From: Hippophae tibetana
Taxonomy: Eukaryota > Streptophyta > Magnoliopsida > Rosales > Elaeagnaceae
Direction of reading: 5' to 3'
DNA length: 64,000 nt
Assembly: GCA_037013495.1 (NCBI GenBank)
Contig: CM072811.1
Coordinates: 46,569,452-46,633,451 of the forward strand
In this document: one piece after another, positions 1 through 12,237 of the stretch
Numbering within the stretch: position 1 is the first letter of the stretch
Layout of the letters: every line of letters starts with the position of its first letter
The notes under the pieces: generated by a model
What the model was told of the DNA's origin: nothing
Database searches by the model: none
The model's input: only the letters and a program-made list of their open reading frames with translations
Program-made: the position numbers and the translations under genes

Positions 1-508
1 TGCACCTATCGATCTTTTCGTTGCTTCTCTTTAGTGTTTTCAAAGAAAATTAATCCTACAAGTTGCAAAAAAGTTTATATAATTATGCCAGTGGCCTACT
101 AGCATTAAAAAAATCTTGTAATAAGTTAAAGATAAAAAGATAAAATCATCTTTGTGACTGAAAAGTCCACTTTGTAGGAAGAAAAAAAAAAGTTAATATA
201 ATTTTGGTCAGCTTTAATATGATATTGTACAATACACTTCTTGAGTTTGAGTCATCCCAACTCTTAGATGGCAAGATTTTTTTTTTATTGATTCTCTTGT
301 ATCATATAACATTTAAGATAAAGATCAAAATTTGATATTATAGATTAAAGGATAATAAATTTTTTTAACATCAAACTATAAAAATATAACTAAATTTTAA
401 TTATTATTATTATTATTATATAAGTAAAAAAAATTAAAAAAATATAGACAAGTATTATCAGTGTAACAAATTTTCATTATATTTTGATAAATTTAAGAAT
501 GATGTTAA
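1..508. other. AT-rich spacer, no gene seen
   Basis: Low-complexity AT-rich DNA with poly-A, poly-T and short TTA runs. I see no open frame of note and no recognisable element before the LTR that begins at 509. Confidence 0.6.
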
Positions 509-957
509 TGTTGGAGATTGTTATAAAGCTCCTTAATTTAAGAAGCAAAATAAAGAGTAAAACTTGGAGCAAAACAAAGAACTTAATTCAAAGAGCAATC
601 CAAGGAACTATTAATTTAAGGAGTAATTTAAGAAGTAAATTTTTCTATAAATAGATGTGTAATTGTAATGAATTAACCATAAAAAGTATCCATTCCAATT
701 GAGAGAAACACTTAGAGATAAAAGCTTTTGTGAGAGAAAATTGAGAATAATTTCTTAGGTGTAATTCGGTTGTGGGTTGTGAGTTATGAGTGTTTTAAAC
801 ACCTTGTGTAATTTCTCATCTTTCAGTAAAAAATCTGCAGTAGGTCCAGAGACGTAAACAAGATTGGCCGAACTCCGTTATCAAATTTGTGTGTTATTTT
901 TCTATTCTTGTTTTCTCATAAGTCTGACTTATCGGGAATTTGCATAATTTCCCAACA
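509..957 (+). repeat. 5' LTR of element A
   Basis: Begins TGTTGGAGATTG and ends TTTCCCAACA, giving TGTTGG/CCAACA inverted ends. It contains the TATA-like CTATAAATAGATG near 645-657 and short repeated AAGGAGYAAWTCAAG-type words in the U3 part. It is closely matched by 12873-13310 and by 4326-4720. Confidence 0.92.
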
Positions 958-958
958 A

Positions 959-971
959 CTAGTATCAGAGC
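959..971 (+). other. Degenerate primer-binding site
   Basis: CTAGTATCAGAGC lies just downstream of the 5' LTR. It is one or two bases off the usual TGGTATCAGAGC, which pairs with the 3' end of plant initiator-Met tRNA. Confidence 0.8.
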
Positions 972-1130
972 TATTGGTGGTGATTTCTGTCAATTTTCTA
1001 CAAGATTACTATTTACATAAATAGTGAATTACATGAATAGTGAAATTGTGTCAACGATATTTGTTCGTTGACAGAGGTGTTTTAATACACAGTGGTTTGC
1101 AAAAATAGTTAGAAACGATCCGAAGGAAGA

Positions 1131-1911
1131 GTAAAACTCGAGAAATTCGATGGCATAGATTTCAGGTTTTGGAAAATACAGATAGAGGATTATCTATATT
1201 AAAGAAATCTGTATCAACCTCTCTCAGGGAAGAAGCCAGAGACTGAAGAAAAAAGATTAGAATCTTCTAGACAGACAAGCCCCCGGAGTTATTCGATTGA
1301 CGTTATCCCGTAATGTTGCTTTCAATATAGCAAAGGAAAAGACCACGTCGATTCTTATGGAAACTCTCTCTCATATGTATGAAAAGCCATCAGCCTCAAA
1401 TAAAATCCACTTGATGAGGCATTTGTTCAATTTGCGGATGACGGAAGGCGCATCGATAGCTCAACATCTCAATGAACTCAACATAGTCACAACCCAATTG
1501 AGTTCAGTGGAAATTGAATTCGATGAAGAAGTACGAGCATTGATACTTTTGTCTTCTTTACCAGAAAGCTGGAATGCTACTGTCAAGGCTATGAGTAGCT
1601 CGTCAGGAAGCAATAAGTTGAAATTTGACAATATTCGTGATCTAGTTCTCAATGAAAAGATCTAACGTAGGGAGTCAGGTGAATCGTCAACTTCTTCAGT
1701 TTTACATACAGAGTCAAGAGGAAAAAATTCAACCAAAAGTAATGGACGTGGCAGAACAGACTACCGAGGTAGATCAAAGGACAAAAGGTCCAAATCCAGG
1801 AATCCTAATAATTCCCATAGCTCGAAGACTATCGAGTGTTGGAATTGTGGAAGAATCGGGCTCTACAAAAATTAGTGCAAGAGTGCACCGAAGGACAAAC
1901 AAGTAAAGGTA
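1131..1911 (+). pseudogene. gag remnant of element A
   Basis: Encodes the copia-type gag (UBN2-like) capsid/nucleocapsid region. The N-terminal stretch with LEKFDGIDFRFWKIQIEDYL is visible from about 1131. It is followed by a longer open stretch at 1297-1665 that carries LLSSLPESWNATV, a typical copia gag motif. The frame then shifts into a basic, Ser/Arg-rich tail and a zinc knuckle, CWNCGRIGLYKN, that is broken by an in-frame stop and has Tyr in place of the His ligand. The knuckle would bind genomic RNA in a live element; here at least two ligand or frame defects make it dead. Confidence 0.88.
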
Positions 1912-2579
1912 GAGGCAAATGTTACTTCCACCTCAAGAGGAGATGATGCATTGATATGCTCTTTGGAAAGCAAAGAAGAATCTTGGGTGTTAGACTCTTC
2001 GTTCCATGCTACTTCACAGAAAGAATGTTTCGAGAAATATGTCCCCGAAAACCTTAGAAAGGTATATCTTGGTGATGACCAACCATGTGCTATTATTGGC
2101 AAAAGGTGTAGTGAAGATTAAATTGAACAAGTCTTTTTGGGAGCTGAAGGATGTAAGGCATATTCCCGAACGTATGAACCGAACGTTGACAGAAAGAGCC
2201 AGAAGCATTCGTATACAGTCAAGTCTATCGAAGCAATTCTGGGTAGAAGCAGTCAACACAACAGCTTACTTGATCAACCGAGGCCCATCTGTTCCATTGG
2301 AACATAGAATACCAAAGGAGGTATGGAGTAGAAAAGAGGTGAAACTATCACATCTAAAAGTTTTCGGCTATGTAGCATTTGTGCATATCAGTGATCAAGG
2401 CAGGAATAAGTTTGATCCCAAATCCAAGAAATGCACATTCATCGATTTTGGTGAGGATAAGTTTGGCCAACGACTCAGAGCAGAATGAGTCAGTATTTGT
2501 AGATGCAGATGACGTCCCAGATAGTTCTGTAATGGATCCAATTGTAACAAGTCCTCAGCCAAAGGAACTTGTTGAATAG
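1912..2579 (+). pseudogene. Protease-integrase remnant with internal deletion
   Basis: The aspartic protease region has SWVLDSSFHATSQ near 1981. The catalytic Asp-Ser-Gly has become Asp-Ser-Ser with a local loss, so the active site is gone. The frame shifts before LKDVRHIP (about 2140-2165), and sequence then jumps directly to integrase ERMNRTLTERARS. The zinc-binding HHCC domain and the catalytic DDE region that normally separate these motifs are absent. The downstream integrase stretch (AYLINRGPSVPLEHRIP, LSHLKVFGYVAF) is open to 2488. Confidence 0.87.
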
Positions 2580-2757
2580 AGCAGTACGTAACAGTCTGAC
2601 ACACCACAGCCTCCTACTCCAACTCATGTATTGAGAAGATCTTCTCAACCCCATGTGCCTAACAGGAGATACATGAACTATATGTTATTGACTGATGAAG
2701 GAGAGCCTGAATGTTATGATGAAACTTGTCAGACTCGAGATTCTAGCAAGTAAGAGC

Positions 2758-4254
2758 TTGCCATGAAAATAGAAATAAAATCTCTCATCTCCAACCAGAC
2801 ATAGTAACTAGCTAAGTTACTTATGGGAAAGAAGGCACTTCACAACAAATGGGTGTACCGGGTGAAATAGGAGCATAATGGTTCCAAAAGATACAAAGTC
2901 TGCCTAGTTGTCAAAGGGTTTCAACAGAAGGAAGGAGTTGACTACACTAACATTTTTGCTCCCGTTGTGAAGCTCAATACTATCATATCAGTGTTGAGTA
3001 TTATAGCCATTGAAGATCTTCATCTTGAACAATTGGATGTGAAGACTACATTCCTTCACGGAGATTTAGATGAAGAGATATACATGTACCAACCAGAAGG
3101 TTTCTTAGAAAGAAGGAAGAAGAACATGGTGTGCAAACTTAAGAAGAGTTTGTATGGCCTGAAACAAGCCCTGAGATAATGGTACAGAAAGTTTGACAGC
3201 TTTATGCACAAGGAAGGTTTCCAGAAGTGCAATGCCGACCACTGTTGCTACTTCAAGAGATATAGGTCCAGTTATATCATTTTACTACTTTATATTGATG
3301 ATATGTTAATAACAGGTTCAAATATGAATGATATAAGAAGATTGAAGCATCAATTATCAAAGGAGTTTGACATGAAAGACTTGGATCCCAACAAAGAAGA
3401 TTCTTGGAATGCAAATCACAAGAAATAAGAAGAAAGGATCCTTGGAGTTATCTCAAGCAGAGTACATCAATTGTGTTTTACATAGATTCAACATGGGCGA
3501 CGTCAAGCCAATTAGCACACCCTTGGCCAATCACTTTCGTCTATCCAAGGATCAGTCCCCTCAAACAGAGGAAGAAAAAGAATTCATGGCTAAAGTTCCT
3601 TATGCCTCGGTCATTGAAAGTTTGATGTATGCAATGGTCTGTACGAGACCAGACATTGGCCATGTAGTGGGAGTTGTTAGCAGATTTATGTCAAACCTTG
3701 GGAAAACTGATTGGGAAGCAGTCAAGTGGATTTTGAGGTATCTACGAGGCCCCACAGAAAAGTGCTTGTACTTTAGTAAAGGAGAGTTAAAAGTACAAGG
3801 CTACGTAGACGCAGACTTTGGAAGTGAGGTTGATCACCGAAGAAGCACCACCGGTTATATATTTAATGTTGGAACTACAGCTGTTAGTTAGATGTCACAA
3901 ATACAAAAAATTGTCACTCTATCCACTACAGAGATTGAGTATGTAGCAGTAACTGAAGCTAGTAAAGAGATGATATGGCTTCAAGGTTTGTTAACTGAGC
4001 TAGGATTCAAACAAAAGAAGAATGTTCTGCATAGTAATAGTCAAAGTATAATCCACTTGGCGAAGAATTCAGTATTTCATTCTAGAACCAAGCATATTAG
4101 ACTTCGTTATCACTTCATCAGATCTCTATTGGAAGATGATGTGTTAATACTGGAAAAGATTCAAGGAAGCAAAAATCCAACAGATATGTTAACAAATGTG
4201 GTAACTATTGACAAACTGAAATTGTGCTCAACTTCAGTTGGTCTGCTAGAGTAA
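2758..4254 (+). pseudogene. Reverse transcriptase-RNase H remnant of element A
   Basis: The reverse transcriptase shows KKALHNKWVYRVK, LDVKTTFLHGDL, SLYGLKQALR and the catalytic YIDDML (near 3292). An in-frame stop follows the LKQAL motif at about 3177, and a frameshift lies near 3400. The RNase H part runs from about 3409 to 4254 with TRPDIGHVV, RRSTTGYIF and RTKHIRLRYHFI. A stop after the GTTAVS motif interrupts it at 3889-3891. Flanking IN and LTR sequence confirm the identity. No intact polyprotein can be read. Confidence 0.92.
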
Positions 4255-4325
4255 CAAAGACTAGAAAAACTACTGCATTGATCGAGGTATGAAGACAGAT
4301 TGAAATCAGTCTTCAAGTGAGAGAC

Positions 4326-4720
4326 TGTTGAAAATTGTTATAAAACTCCTTAATTTAAAGAACAAAACATGAAACTTAATTCAAATAGCAATTCAAGGAA
4401 ACATTAATTTAAGGAGTAATTCAAGAAGTGAATTCTCCTATAAATAGATGTGTAATTGTAATGAATTAATTATCAAAAATGTTCATTACAAATGAGAGAA
4501 AAGTTTTTGTGAGAAAAAAATTGAGAATAATTTTCTTAGGTGTAATTGGAGTGTGGGTTGTGAGTTGTGAGTTATAAGTATTGTAAACACCATATGTAAT
4601 TTCTCTTCTTTCAATAAAAAGATTTACAACATATCCGAAGACGTAAGCAAGATTGACCGAACTCTATTATCAAATTTGTGTGTCATTTTTCTATTATTGC
4701 ATTCTCATAAGTCTGATTTA
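4326..4720 (+). repeat. 3' LTR of element A, 3'-truncated
   Basis: Starts TGTTGAAAATTG and follows the 5' LTR closely, including CTATAAATAGATG and the GAGAGAAAA region. It departs from the 5' LTR after CATAAGTCTGATTTA, losing the terminal TTATCGGGAATTTGC...CCAACA part. A purine-rich AAGTGAGAGAC precedes it as a weak polypurine tract. Confidence 0.88.
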
Positions 4721-5734
4721 ACTACGAGTGAAGCAAGCCTATACTAAAAGTAAAATTAAACTAACAACATATACAATCAATTCTCGATTTGACAATATAG
4801 ACATTTTTTTAAATGAAATATACTTAGTTAAAGTATAAAGGATTAATAAAAAAAATAAAAATATAATCAATACTTCAAAATAAAGGGAAAAAAATTTAAA
4901 TGTATTTTTATATTCTTATAATTAACATATATTTTTAGTAGCAAGAAATGCATCAAAAGTCCTTTTAATTATATTTATTAAAGTAGTTTAATCATTTTTT
5001 ATTTTTTATTACCATTAAATTTTCTGTTATATATTTTTGTTATGGAAAAATAATAGGACAAAAACAAATGATGAAATTTTAACAAATTTAAATTTTTATT
5101 TTATTTTTCTATCAATTTTGTAGTTATTATTATTTATTATTAATAACAACAATAAAAATGATATCTTAATAACATCTAAAAATCATGATGAACAAACAAA
5201 CTAAAATGCAAAATATTGATGATTTATTGGTATATAGTAACTTTTTTAAAACAAAAATACCAAACTATTTCAAAAATTAATAAAACAACCATTTATCTTG
5301 ACATAAGTAAAAAACTTTTGCTATTTTACACACCCTCTTGATTATAACATTTCTAGTTCTCTTGACCATAAAACCACAGGGATGGCACAGTAGTGACTAA
5401 AGAACAGAGTGGTAGTTCAGAGTCTGTTCGTAAGATTCACTCGTAAGAACATGCTTACATTATGATGCAAACAGGCTTTAGGAAAAATGCCCATAATATT
5501 CATAGTTTAGTATTGTGGGCTGTATAACTTGCTACCAATTATTTTATTCCGTAGTAAATTTATTACGAATGTGTTAACTTTTATAATGAGGTTTTAAAAA
5601 TCCTAATTTACTACCGATATTTTAATTTATAGCAAATTTGCTACAAATATAATTTACTAAGAATAAAATAATTCTCCAGTAAAATTTAATATATTCAAAA
5701 AATGGTTAATAATCTATTAATATAGAATAATATA

Positions 5735-5766
<32 letters not shown>

Positions 5767-6763
5767 AATTTATAATTTATTAATATAAATAAAATACAAA
5801 TAATTTATACATATGGTATTATTAATTAATAAACACACAAAACATCATTTACAAATCCAAAATATATGATACATACAAAATATCTCTAGTTACTAATTAA
5901 ATTAAATATAACTTTATGTTACTTTGAGCCAAGGTATCAAGGCATCATTGAATCTCAACATAATCATTCCTTTTACATTTAATACAAAATTTTACAAAAT
6001 AAACAATTAGACAATTTAGAACTAGAGAATAATATTCCATCAAAAACTAACAAAATAAAATAAAATTAGTATTCAATATTTACCATGTGATATAAAATTA
6101 AGTCATCAACTTGTTCTATGATATCCAGATAGTGTACATATCTACACATCTGATGTCAAGACCCACCCTAAGATACTCTAGTACTTAAAGAAGTCTTGTT
6201 ACATTTTAAAATCTATAAAAAAATTGACATAATCTCCCTTATTTTTCTACCCTAAAATAACTTGTAAAAACAAAATACGACATCAACTTGTTCTATAATA
6301 TCCACATCTCATAATTCATGTGTTTCAGACTTAAATTTCATCAATCATATGAAACTAAGGCTCATAACATAGCATGAGAAGTATAAAGAAGAATTGAGAA
6401 GATTTTATTACAGTCCTGTCATGAAGACTAATGATAAGATGTGCTATGCATGAGTCATATATATATTGCCATTCCTACGGCAACTTCAATATATTCAGCA
6501 TCCATTAAAAAGGACATGCATTAAAAATACGATGGTCTTTATAATTTCATGATACCTGAATCTTGATTAGATCAAAACATATCATAGCTTATGATGAACT
6601 TACTTCTCATAAAAAAATAACACATTTATTTAATATCATAATCATGTAAGCAAATAATACCAATATAACATAAACATAACATATAAGCATTCTTAAATGA
6701 ACAAAATCAAGTCAACAAAAGGATGATAGACATAAGTGGTATCAACTTATTATTTAGTCCACG
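4721..6763. other. AT-rich spacer
   Basis: No gene recognised. It holds a (TA)n/(TAA)n microsatellite at about 5729-5770. A motif CATCAACTTGTTCTATRATATCCA occurs twice about 175 bases apart (near 6104 and 6279), a degenerate direct repeat. The stretch 5540-5690, with repeated TAGTAAATTT and GCAAATTTGCTACAAAT words, resembles the subterminal regions of CACTA-type transposons, but no terminus was found. Confidence 0.5.
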
Positions 6764-6930
6764 AGCTTTCTTGCTTCAGGATTGCACTAGAGGTAGTTTT
6801 GTGACTCTTTAGTTATTCAAGAATTTAATTTGATAATATTGTGATCATATATATCAAATTAAATTCTTGAATAACTAAAGAGTCACAAAACTACCTCTAG
6901 TGCAATCCTGAATCCTGAAGCAAGAAAGCT
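6764..6930. repeat. Near-perfect inverted repeat (hairpin)
   Basis: Left arm 6764-6835 (72 bases) and right arm 6852-6930 (79 bases) around a 16-base AT loop. The inner 55 bases pair perfectly by eye. The only difference is a 7-base duplication (ATCCTGA-type) in the right arm. Transcribed, it would form a long double-stranded stem. It has no flanking target duplication that I could find. Confidence 0.95.
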
Positions 6931-9037
6931 ATCTTGAAATTGAATATAATGATAAAGAAAATTAAACACATTGTCCAGGAACATAGTTGTGTCATGAGAT
7001 GGAGCAGTATCTCATCAAGATATATATCATAAATAGCATGAGAATAATGTTCACGTTCATTGCCTAAAATCTTAGCTTTCATGGGAGAAAAACCGTATTG
7101 GGTTGTAACATGATGAAAACACTAAAAATCTAATTAATCAATTTAGGCTTTATAGAAAATATAAATTTGTATAAATTACCATCTTTTATATAAGTAACTC
7201 GTAGGTTTCTCTACCTTTTTTTTTTTTGCTAAAGCAATCGAAATAGCTCCTAAGCATTGCTTGCTGGCCCATATGTTCCCATCTCTGATTCTCTGCTATA
7301 CATCAAATAAAAGCGATATCTAACAATAACATCAACCAAGCTATGTTTTTCTGATGCACTTAATAGACACCACAAGCACACGTTCAAGCACAATAATGAT
7401 TAGGATACCAGATACACAAGAATAATGTTTGAGCGCTTTTTGTGCAAATAAAAAAATATAGATATCATCATAGTATATACATATCTAAAATAATTGGAAT
7501 GGTATGAGTTAAGGCACTTACATGTATTCGATTTTCAGATTCAGAGTTTTGAGGCAAATTCACTTCATCAGCTGCACTTACAGTTGTTTTTGCAATTTCA
7601 TTGGTTGTCTCCAGTCTGCAAGAGTGCTCGTCTTTGGAAAGATTTGAAGAGTGCCGAGAGTGCTCGTCTTTTGCGGGTATGGAGTAGTCTGTTGTACTAA
7701 CAATGTTAATTAGCAGGCTACCACAATTAATTAGTTCATCATGCAAATAAACTCAAATTTCCTTTATCAATCTTGCAGGTAAAAACTAAATATATCAACA
7801 CAAGCAACAACCCATGATAGATGACATTGAATAACAAATAATTAAATGATAAATATATTGCTTATTCAAAAATTTAAATATGGATGAAAAAGTAGGTACT
7901 CCACACCTTGGCAGCAGTTATTGGTGATGCAACATGTAATTAGGATCACATAAAATGGTCAAGTTTTTAATTTACTTTGCCATGGTCATACCCATACCAG
8001 CATGATGATAAATACAAGACAATGACAGTTTTTTTTATATAAATCAGTATATTTAACCAAGCAAATAAATTCAACAAATCAAAATAAATACATTCAACAA
8101 ATCAAAATAAACACTAAAACATTAATCAATGTTCAAATTAAAAATACTAAATATACTAGAAGAGAAGAAACAGAATGAGAAGGGTTTTCCAAGTCCTTAA
8201 TTATTATAGTACACATGTAATGAAAATACTAAATTTTAACTGATCATTAAACAATTGTTTATGCATTACATTACTATAATGAGAGCTTGAACAAGAACTA
8301 TATCATTGAGCAATTTTATAGGTTAGTTTCAAACAAAACCCAACTATGACTTAAAAGCCAAGAATCCTGCAAACGATAAACATTACAAAATTTTAAGCAA
8401 AGGCACACATAATTACTCGAAAGACAACACCAAAGTGGTATAGTTAAGAGAGTAATAAATTCAACAGAAATAAAGTAATATATCCAATCATTTATCACCG
8501 AAATTTCAACTCTAAAAACTTAATTATTCCAATCGAGCTTTTTGCAATGATTGAGGCTTCATCAATGTCTTCAGTGACCAAAAAAAACCATAGACATTTT
8601 TACCTATGTCAGTTTTAAAAAATTAGTAATTCAACATATAGTTTTCACTAAGATCAAATTGCCTTTTATTCTAAGACGTATTAAAGTTAAAGCCTAATTA
8701 ATTAGCACAATAAAATGCAATAAATTTCTTATAAAATCAAAATGATTGAGATTAATGTATATTGTTAAATTATAATATTATAATTATACGGATAGACATA
8801 AATTTTATTATCAATTATATTATATATGCAGGCCACAACTAAGGAAGATTTGGGTTAAACTTAAAAACCAAACCATAAAGGCAAGAAATGTTAAATATCG
8901 GCATTAATATTCGTCGTACTTGTATGAGCTTTGTAAGATTCCTTCTGAAATGACATAATATAGAGAAAGCAAAGAAATATGAACGTTATATATATGAGAA
9001 TAAAAACCATCACCATATTTTCCAAAATGTCAATGTT
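6931..9037. other. AT-rich spacer with scattered exon-like sequence
   Basis: No gene can be called with certainty. A 175-base exon-like block on the minus strand is listed separately at 7522-7696. On the minus strand, a polypyrimidine tract ending TTTCAG precedes AAGGAATCTTACAAAGC near 8937-8960, another possible splice acceptor. The remainder is AT-rich and stop-dense. Confidence 0.45.
7522..7696 (-). other. Possible exon of an unrecognised gene
   Basis: A minus-strand open block is bounded by TTAG at its 5' side and by a consensus donor GTAAGT at its 3' side. It encodes a hydrophilic, Ser/Glu-rich peptide with an internal echo, KDEHSRHSSNLSKDEHSC. I do not recognise it. Its composition is less AT-rich than its surroundings. 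It may belong to the same broken minus-strand gene as the fragments at 15410-16546, which would place copia element B inside an intron, but nothing proves the link. Confidence 0.3.
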
Positions 9038-9042
9038 AAAGA

Positions 9043-9262
9043 TGTCAAATTATTGTTGTTACCGTTAATAGTTTCTGTATTTCTGTATTTCTCTGTTCTA
9101 GCATCTCTGTACAAGTGTATAGTATTTGTATACAACGGAAACAGAAAGAAAACAAATTACAACATTATTAATTTTCACTATTATTCTTGTCTGCCACATT
9201 GATGCTGATTATCTGTCATAATTTACTCCATTATTGTCTGTCATACTACTCACATGCCAACA
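9043..9262 (-). repeat. 3' LTR of element B
   Basis: A 220-base copy matching 14913-15151. Plus-strand ends are TGTCAAAT and ATGCCAACA. Confidence 0.95.
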
Positions 9263-9275
9263 CTCCCCCTCAAGG
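9263..9275 (-). other. Polypurine tract of element B
   Basis: Read on the minus strand, CTTGAGGGGGAG abuts the start of the 3' LTR. This is the expected plus-strand priming site. Confidence 0.9.
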
Positions 9276-9304
9276 TGGTGCATATGTCTCTTATGCCCAA
9301 CTTG

Positions 9305-11165
9305 TCAAGTGAGTTGTAAAAGTTCTTTACACGACAGATTTTGTGAGTATATCTGCAAATTGATCTTCTGATTTAACAAATGGAAGTTGAATAATTTTTT
9401 CTTCAAGATTCTGTTTGATGAAGTTCCGATCCACTTCAACATGCTTTGTGCGATCATGTTGGACTGGATTGTGGGGGATGGCACTGGCTGCTTTGTTATC
9501 ACAAAATAAGTTCATTTCAATGTTAGGAGCAACAGCAATCTCAATTAGAAGTTTTTTCAACCAAAAAAGCTCACATATTCCCTTGACCATTCCTCGAAAT
9601 TCAGCTTCAGCGCTAGATAAGGCAACTACTTTTTGCTTCTTGCTCCTCCATGTAACAAGATTACCCCCACAAAAGTAAAATACCCAGCAGTAGATTTCCT
9701 ATCCTTGATATTCCCTGCCCAGTCTGAATCTGTATATCCAACGACTTCAAATTGACCATTCCTTGAAAACATAGGTCCTTTCCCAAGGGAGGATTTTAAA
9801 TAACGAAATATTCGCATGACGGCATCCATATGGTCTTCACTTGGGCAGTGCATGAACTGACTCACGACACTCACAGCATAAGCAATATCAGGTCGAGTAT
9901 GAGATAAATATATGAGTTTACCTACTAACCGTTGATATCTCTGTTTATCTGCTGGTACTTGGTCCACATATTCTCCAAGTTTATGATTTTGAACCATTGG
10001 AATATCGAAAGGTTTACAATCTAGTAGTCCTGCCTCTGCCAGTAGGTCCAAAGTATATTTCCTTTCGGAAAGACATATGCCTTGTTTTGATCTTGTTACC
10101 TCAATACCTAAAAAGTATTTTAGCCCTCCCAAATTTTTCATTTCAAACTCATTTGACAGTTGTTCTTGAAGCTTAGAGATTTCTTCTTTATTATCCCCTG
10201 TAATGATCATGTCGTCTACATAGACTATAAGAGCTGTTATCTTCCCTAATCGATGTTTTAGGAAAAGAGTATGATCAGAGTTGCTTTGTTGGAACCCATA
10301 TTTCTTCATTGTTGAACTCAACCTACCAAACCATGCTCGAGGTGATTGTTTTAGTCCATACAATGCTCGTTGTAATCTACATGCAGTTTCTTTTCCTGAT
10401 GTAACAGTATATCATGGTGGGATATCCATGTAGATCTCTTCTTCAAGATCACCATGAAGGAAGGCATTTTTTACGTCAAGTTAGTACAATGGTCAATCTA
10501 AATTTGCCACAAGAGATAACAAGACTCTAACGGTTTTTAGTTTAACCACAAGTGAAAAGGTTTCTTGATAATCTATCACATGTTTCTGTGTATATCCTTT
10601 TGCTACAAGCCTCGCCTTGTATCGATCAACTAACCCATCTGTTTTATACTTAATGGAGAAAATTCACTTGCATCCTACCATCTTCCTCCCTTGAGGCAAT
10701 TCGCTTAACACTCATGTGTTATTCTTCTACAATGTCTCAAATTTCTCTTTTATAGCTTGAGCCCATTTTGGATCAGATAAGGCTTCTTCAATACTACTTG
10801 GAATTTGACACGAGGAGAGTGTTTGTGCAAATGCCCTGATAGGTTATGATAACATTTGAGTAGATACATAATTTGCTATTGGATACTTGGATTGTCGTTC
10901 TTCTCTTTCTGGGGAATATCAATTTGGAGGTTTGCCTCAATTGTGTCTGAAAGGTAAAACATAACCAACAAATGTATCTATAGCATTAGTTTGTAAAGGT
11001 GTGATAGGATAGCTTACCTCAGGAGTATTCTCAACAGGAGGATCATTGGGTACTAGAGAGTGGAGGGGTATATCAACCACTTCATCTTCTGGAGATTCAA
11101 TAACTACTTCAATTTCAGTTCTTGGATGTTGAAGCTCGGGTCTTGATACTGGCTCCTCCATATTA
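9305..11165 (-). pseudogene. Reverse transcriptase-RNase H of element B
   Basis: Reading the minus strand downward, a linker with VGYVLPFRHN (about 10940) precedes the reverse transcriptase. That part is stop-broken at 10364-10936 and then open from 10363 to 9626 with MYGLKQSPRAWF, the catalytic IVYVDDMIITGD, LGGLKYFLGIEV, TRPDIAYAVSVVS and GYTDSDWAG. RNase H continues in another frame with LFCDNKAASAIPHNPVQHDRTKHVEVDR and ends at about 9327 after ADILTK. The catalytic YVDD and the RNase H acidic residues are visible, but frameshifts near 9640 and stops upstream break the polyprotein. Confidence 0.93.
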
Positions 11166-11224
11166 TTGGCACGATCAGAGTATGTTGGACTAGTGTCTAA
11201 GATTCCAACATCAAGCCAATTTCG

Positions 11225-12237
11225 TTATTCACCATAACTCTCCTCCTGAAGAGTAATTGGATACCAATGATGGGAAAAAACATTCGGATTCGAGGAAAGT
11301 GACATCCATGATAATATAGGTTCTTTTAGTAATTGGATCATAACATCAATAACCCTTTTTTTGTACGTCATACCCCAAGAATACACATCGGACAGCACAT
11401 GGATCCAACTTAGTTCATTGATTTTTGTGGAGGTGGACAAAAACAACACATCAAAATATGTGGAGCAAAAGCATCAAAATAGTAGGCAGGGGAACATGAT
11501 CGGATAATACCTTTAATGGAGTCTGAAATTGTAAGGTCTTTGTGGGCATGTGATTCAATAGATACACAGTTGTAGTAATAGCATCACTCCAGTATCTACT
11601 AGGCATATGTACACTGATTAGTAGGGCCCGAGCAGTTTCTAAAATATGTCTATTCTTCCTCTCTGCAGTCCCATTTTGTTGTGAGGTTTGTGAACACGAG
11701 GTTTCATGAAGAATACCATGGTTATCCAAGTATGTTCAAATCGAATGATCCTAATTTTTGTAGAAAATTGTGTCTGAATCATGGTATGAAACAAGTGAAA
11801 TGTAAAAAATACTTCATCTTATGTTTAAGAAGGTAAAACCATGTCATTCGTGCACAATCATCAACAAAAATTACAAACCAACGATGACCCGACGATGTAG
11901 TTACCGGGGAAGGTCCCCAAACATCAAAATGTACTAAAGCAAAAGGAATCATACTTTTATGCTTACTCACAGGATAAGATGCCCTATGACTCTTTGCTAA
12001 AATACAGGTATCACATTTGAAATTTGAGGGTGTAATATTAGAAAATAGACTAGGTACTAAATGTTTTAAATACCCAAATGATGGATGCCCAAATCGACGA
12101 TGACATAACCAAAGTTGTCGTTCCTGGTTACTAACTGTGTGTTGCATGTGATTGACTCTTCCTGAACTGAGGTCATCCACATAATATAACCTTCCACTCT
12201 TAGTACCACGCCAAATAATCTCCTTAGTGAGAATATC
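11225..12237 (-). pseudogene. Integrase of element B
   Basis: The N-terminal HHCC zinc site is visible as WLCHRRFGHPSFGYLKHL followed by CDTCILAKSH (about 12115-12005). The first core Asp lies in ALVHFDVWGPS (about 11930). The strand with FVDDCARMTWFYLL follows. The catalytic Glu is in SQQNGTAERKNRHILE (about 11690-11640), in a separate open block at 11451-11729. Sequence between these blocks is frame-shifted near 11740-11780. The order after protease and before reverse transcriptase is the copia order. Confidence 0.92.

Larger units (their letters stand above)
509..4720 (+). mobile_element. Ty1/copia element A, decayed
   Basis: LTR retrotransposon in sense orientation. Order: 5' LTR (509-957), degenerate primer-binding site, gag, protease remnant, integrase remnant, reverse transcriptase, RNase H, 3' LTR (4326-about 4720). 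The order integrase before reverse transcriptase defines Ty1/copia. Coding is broken by stops and frameshifts. A deletion fuses protease-end sequence directly to the C-terminal part of integrase near 2170, removing the HHCC and catalytic core. The 3' LTR lacks its last tens of bases, so no target duplication can be scored. It cannot move on its own. A solo LTR of the same family lies at 12873-13310. Confidence 0.93.
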
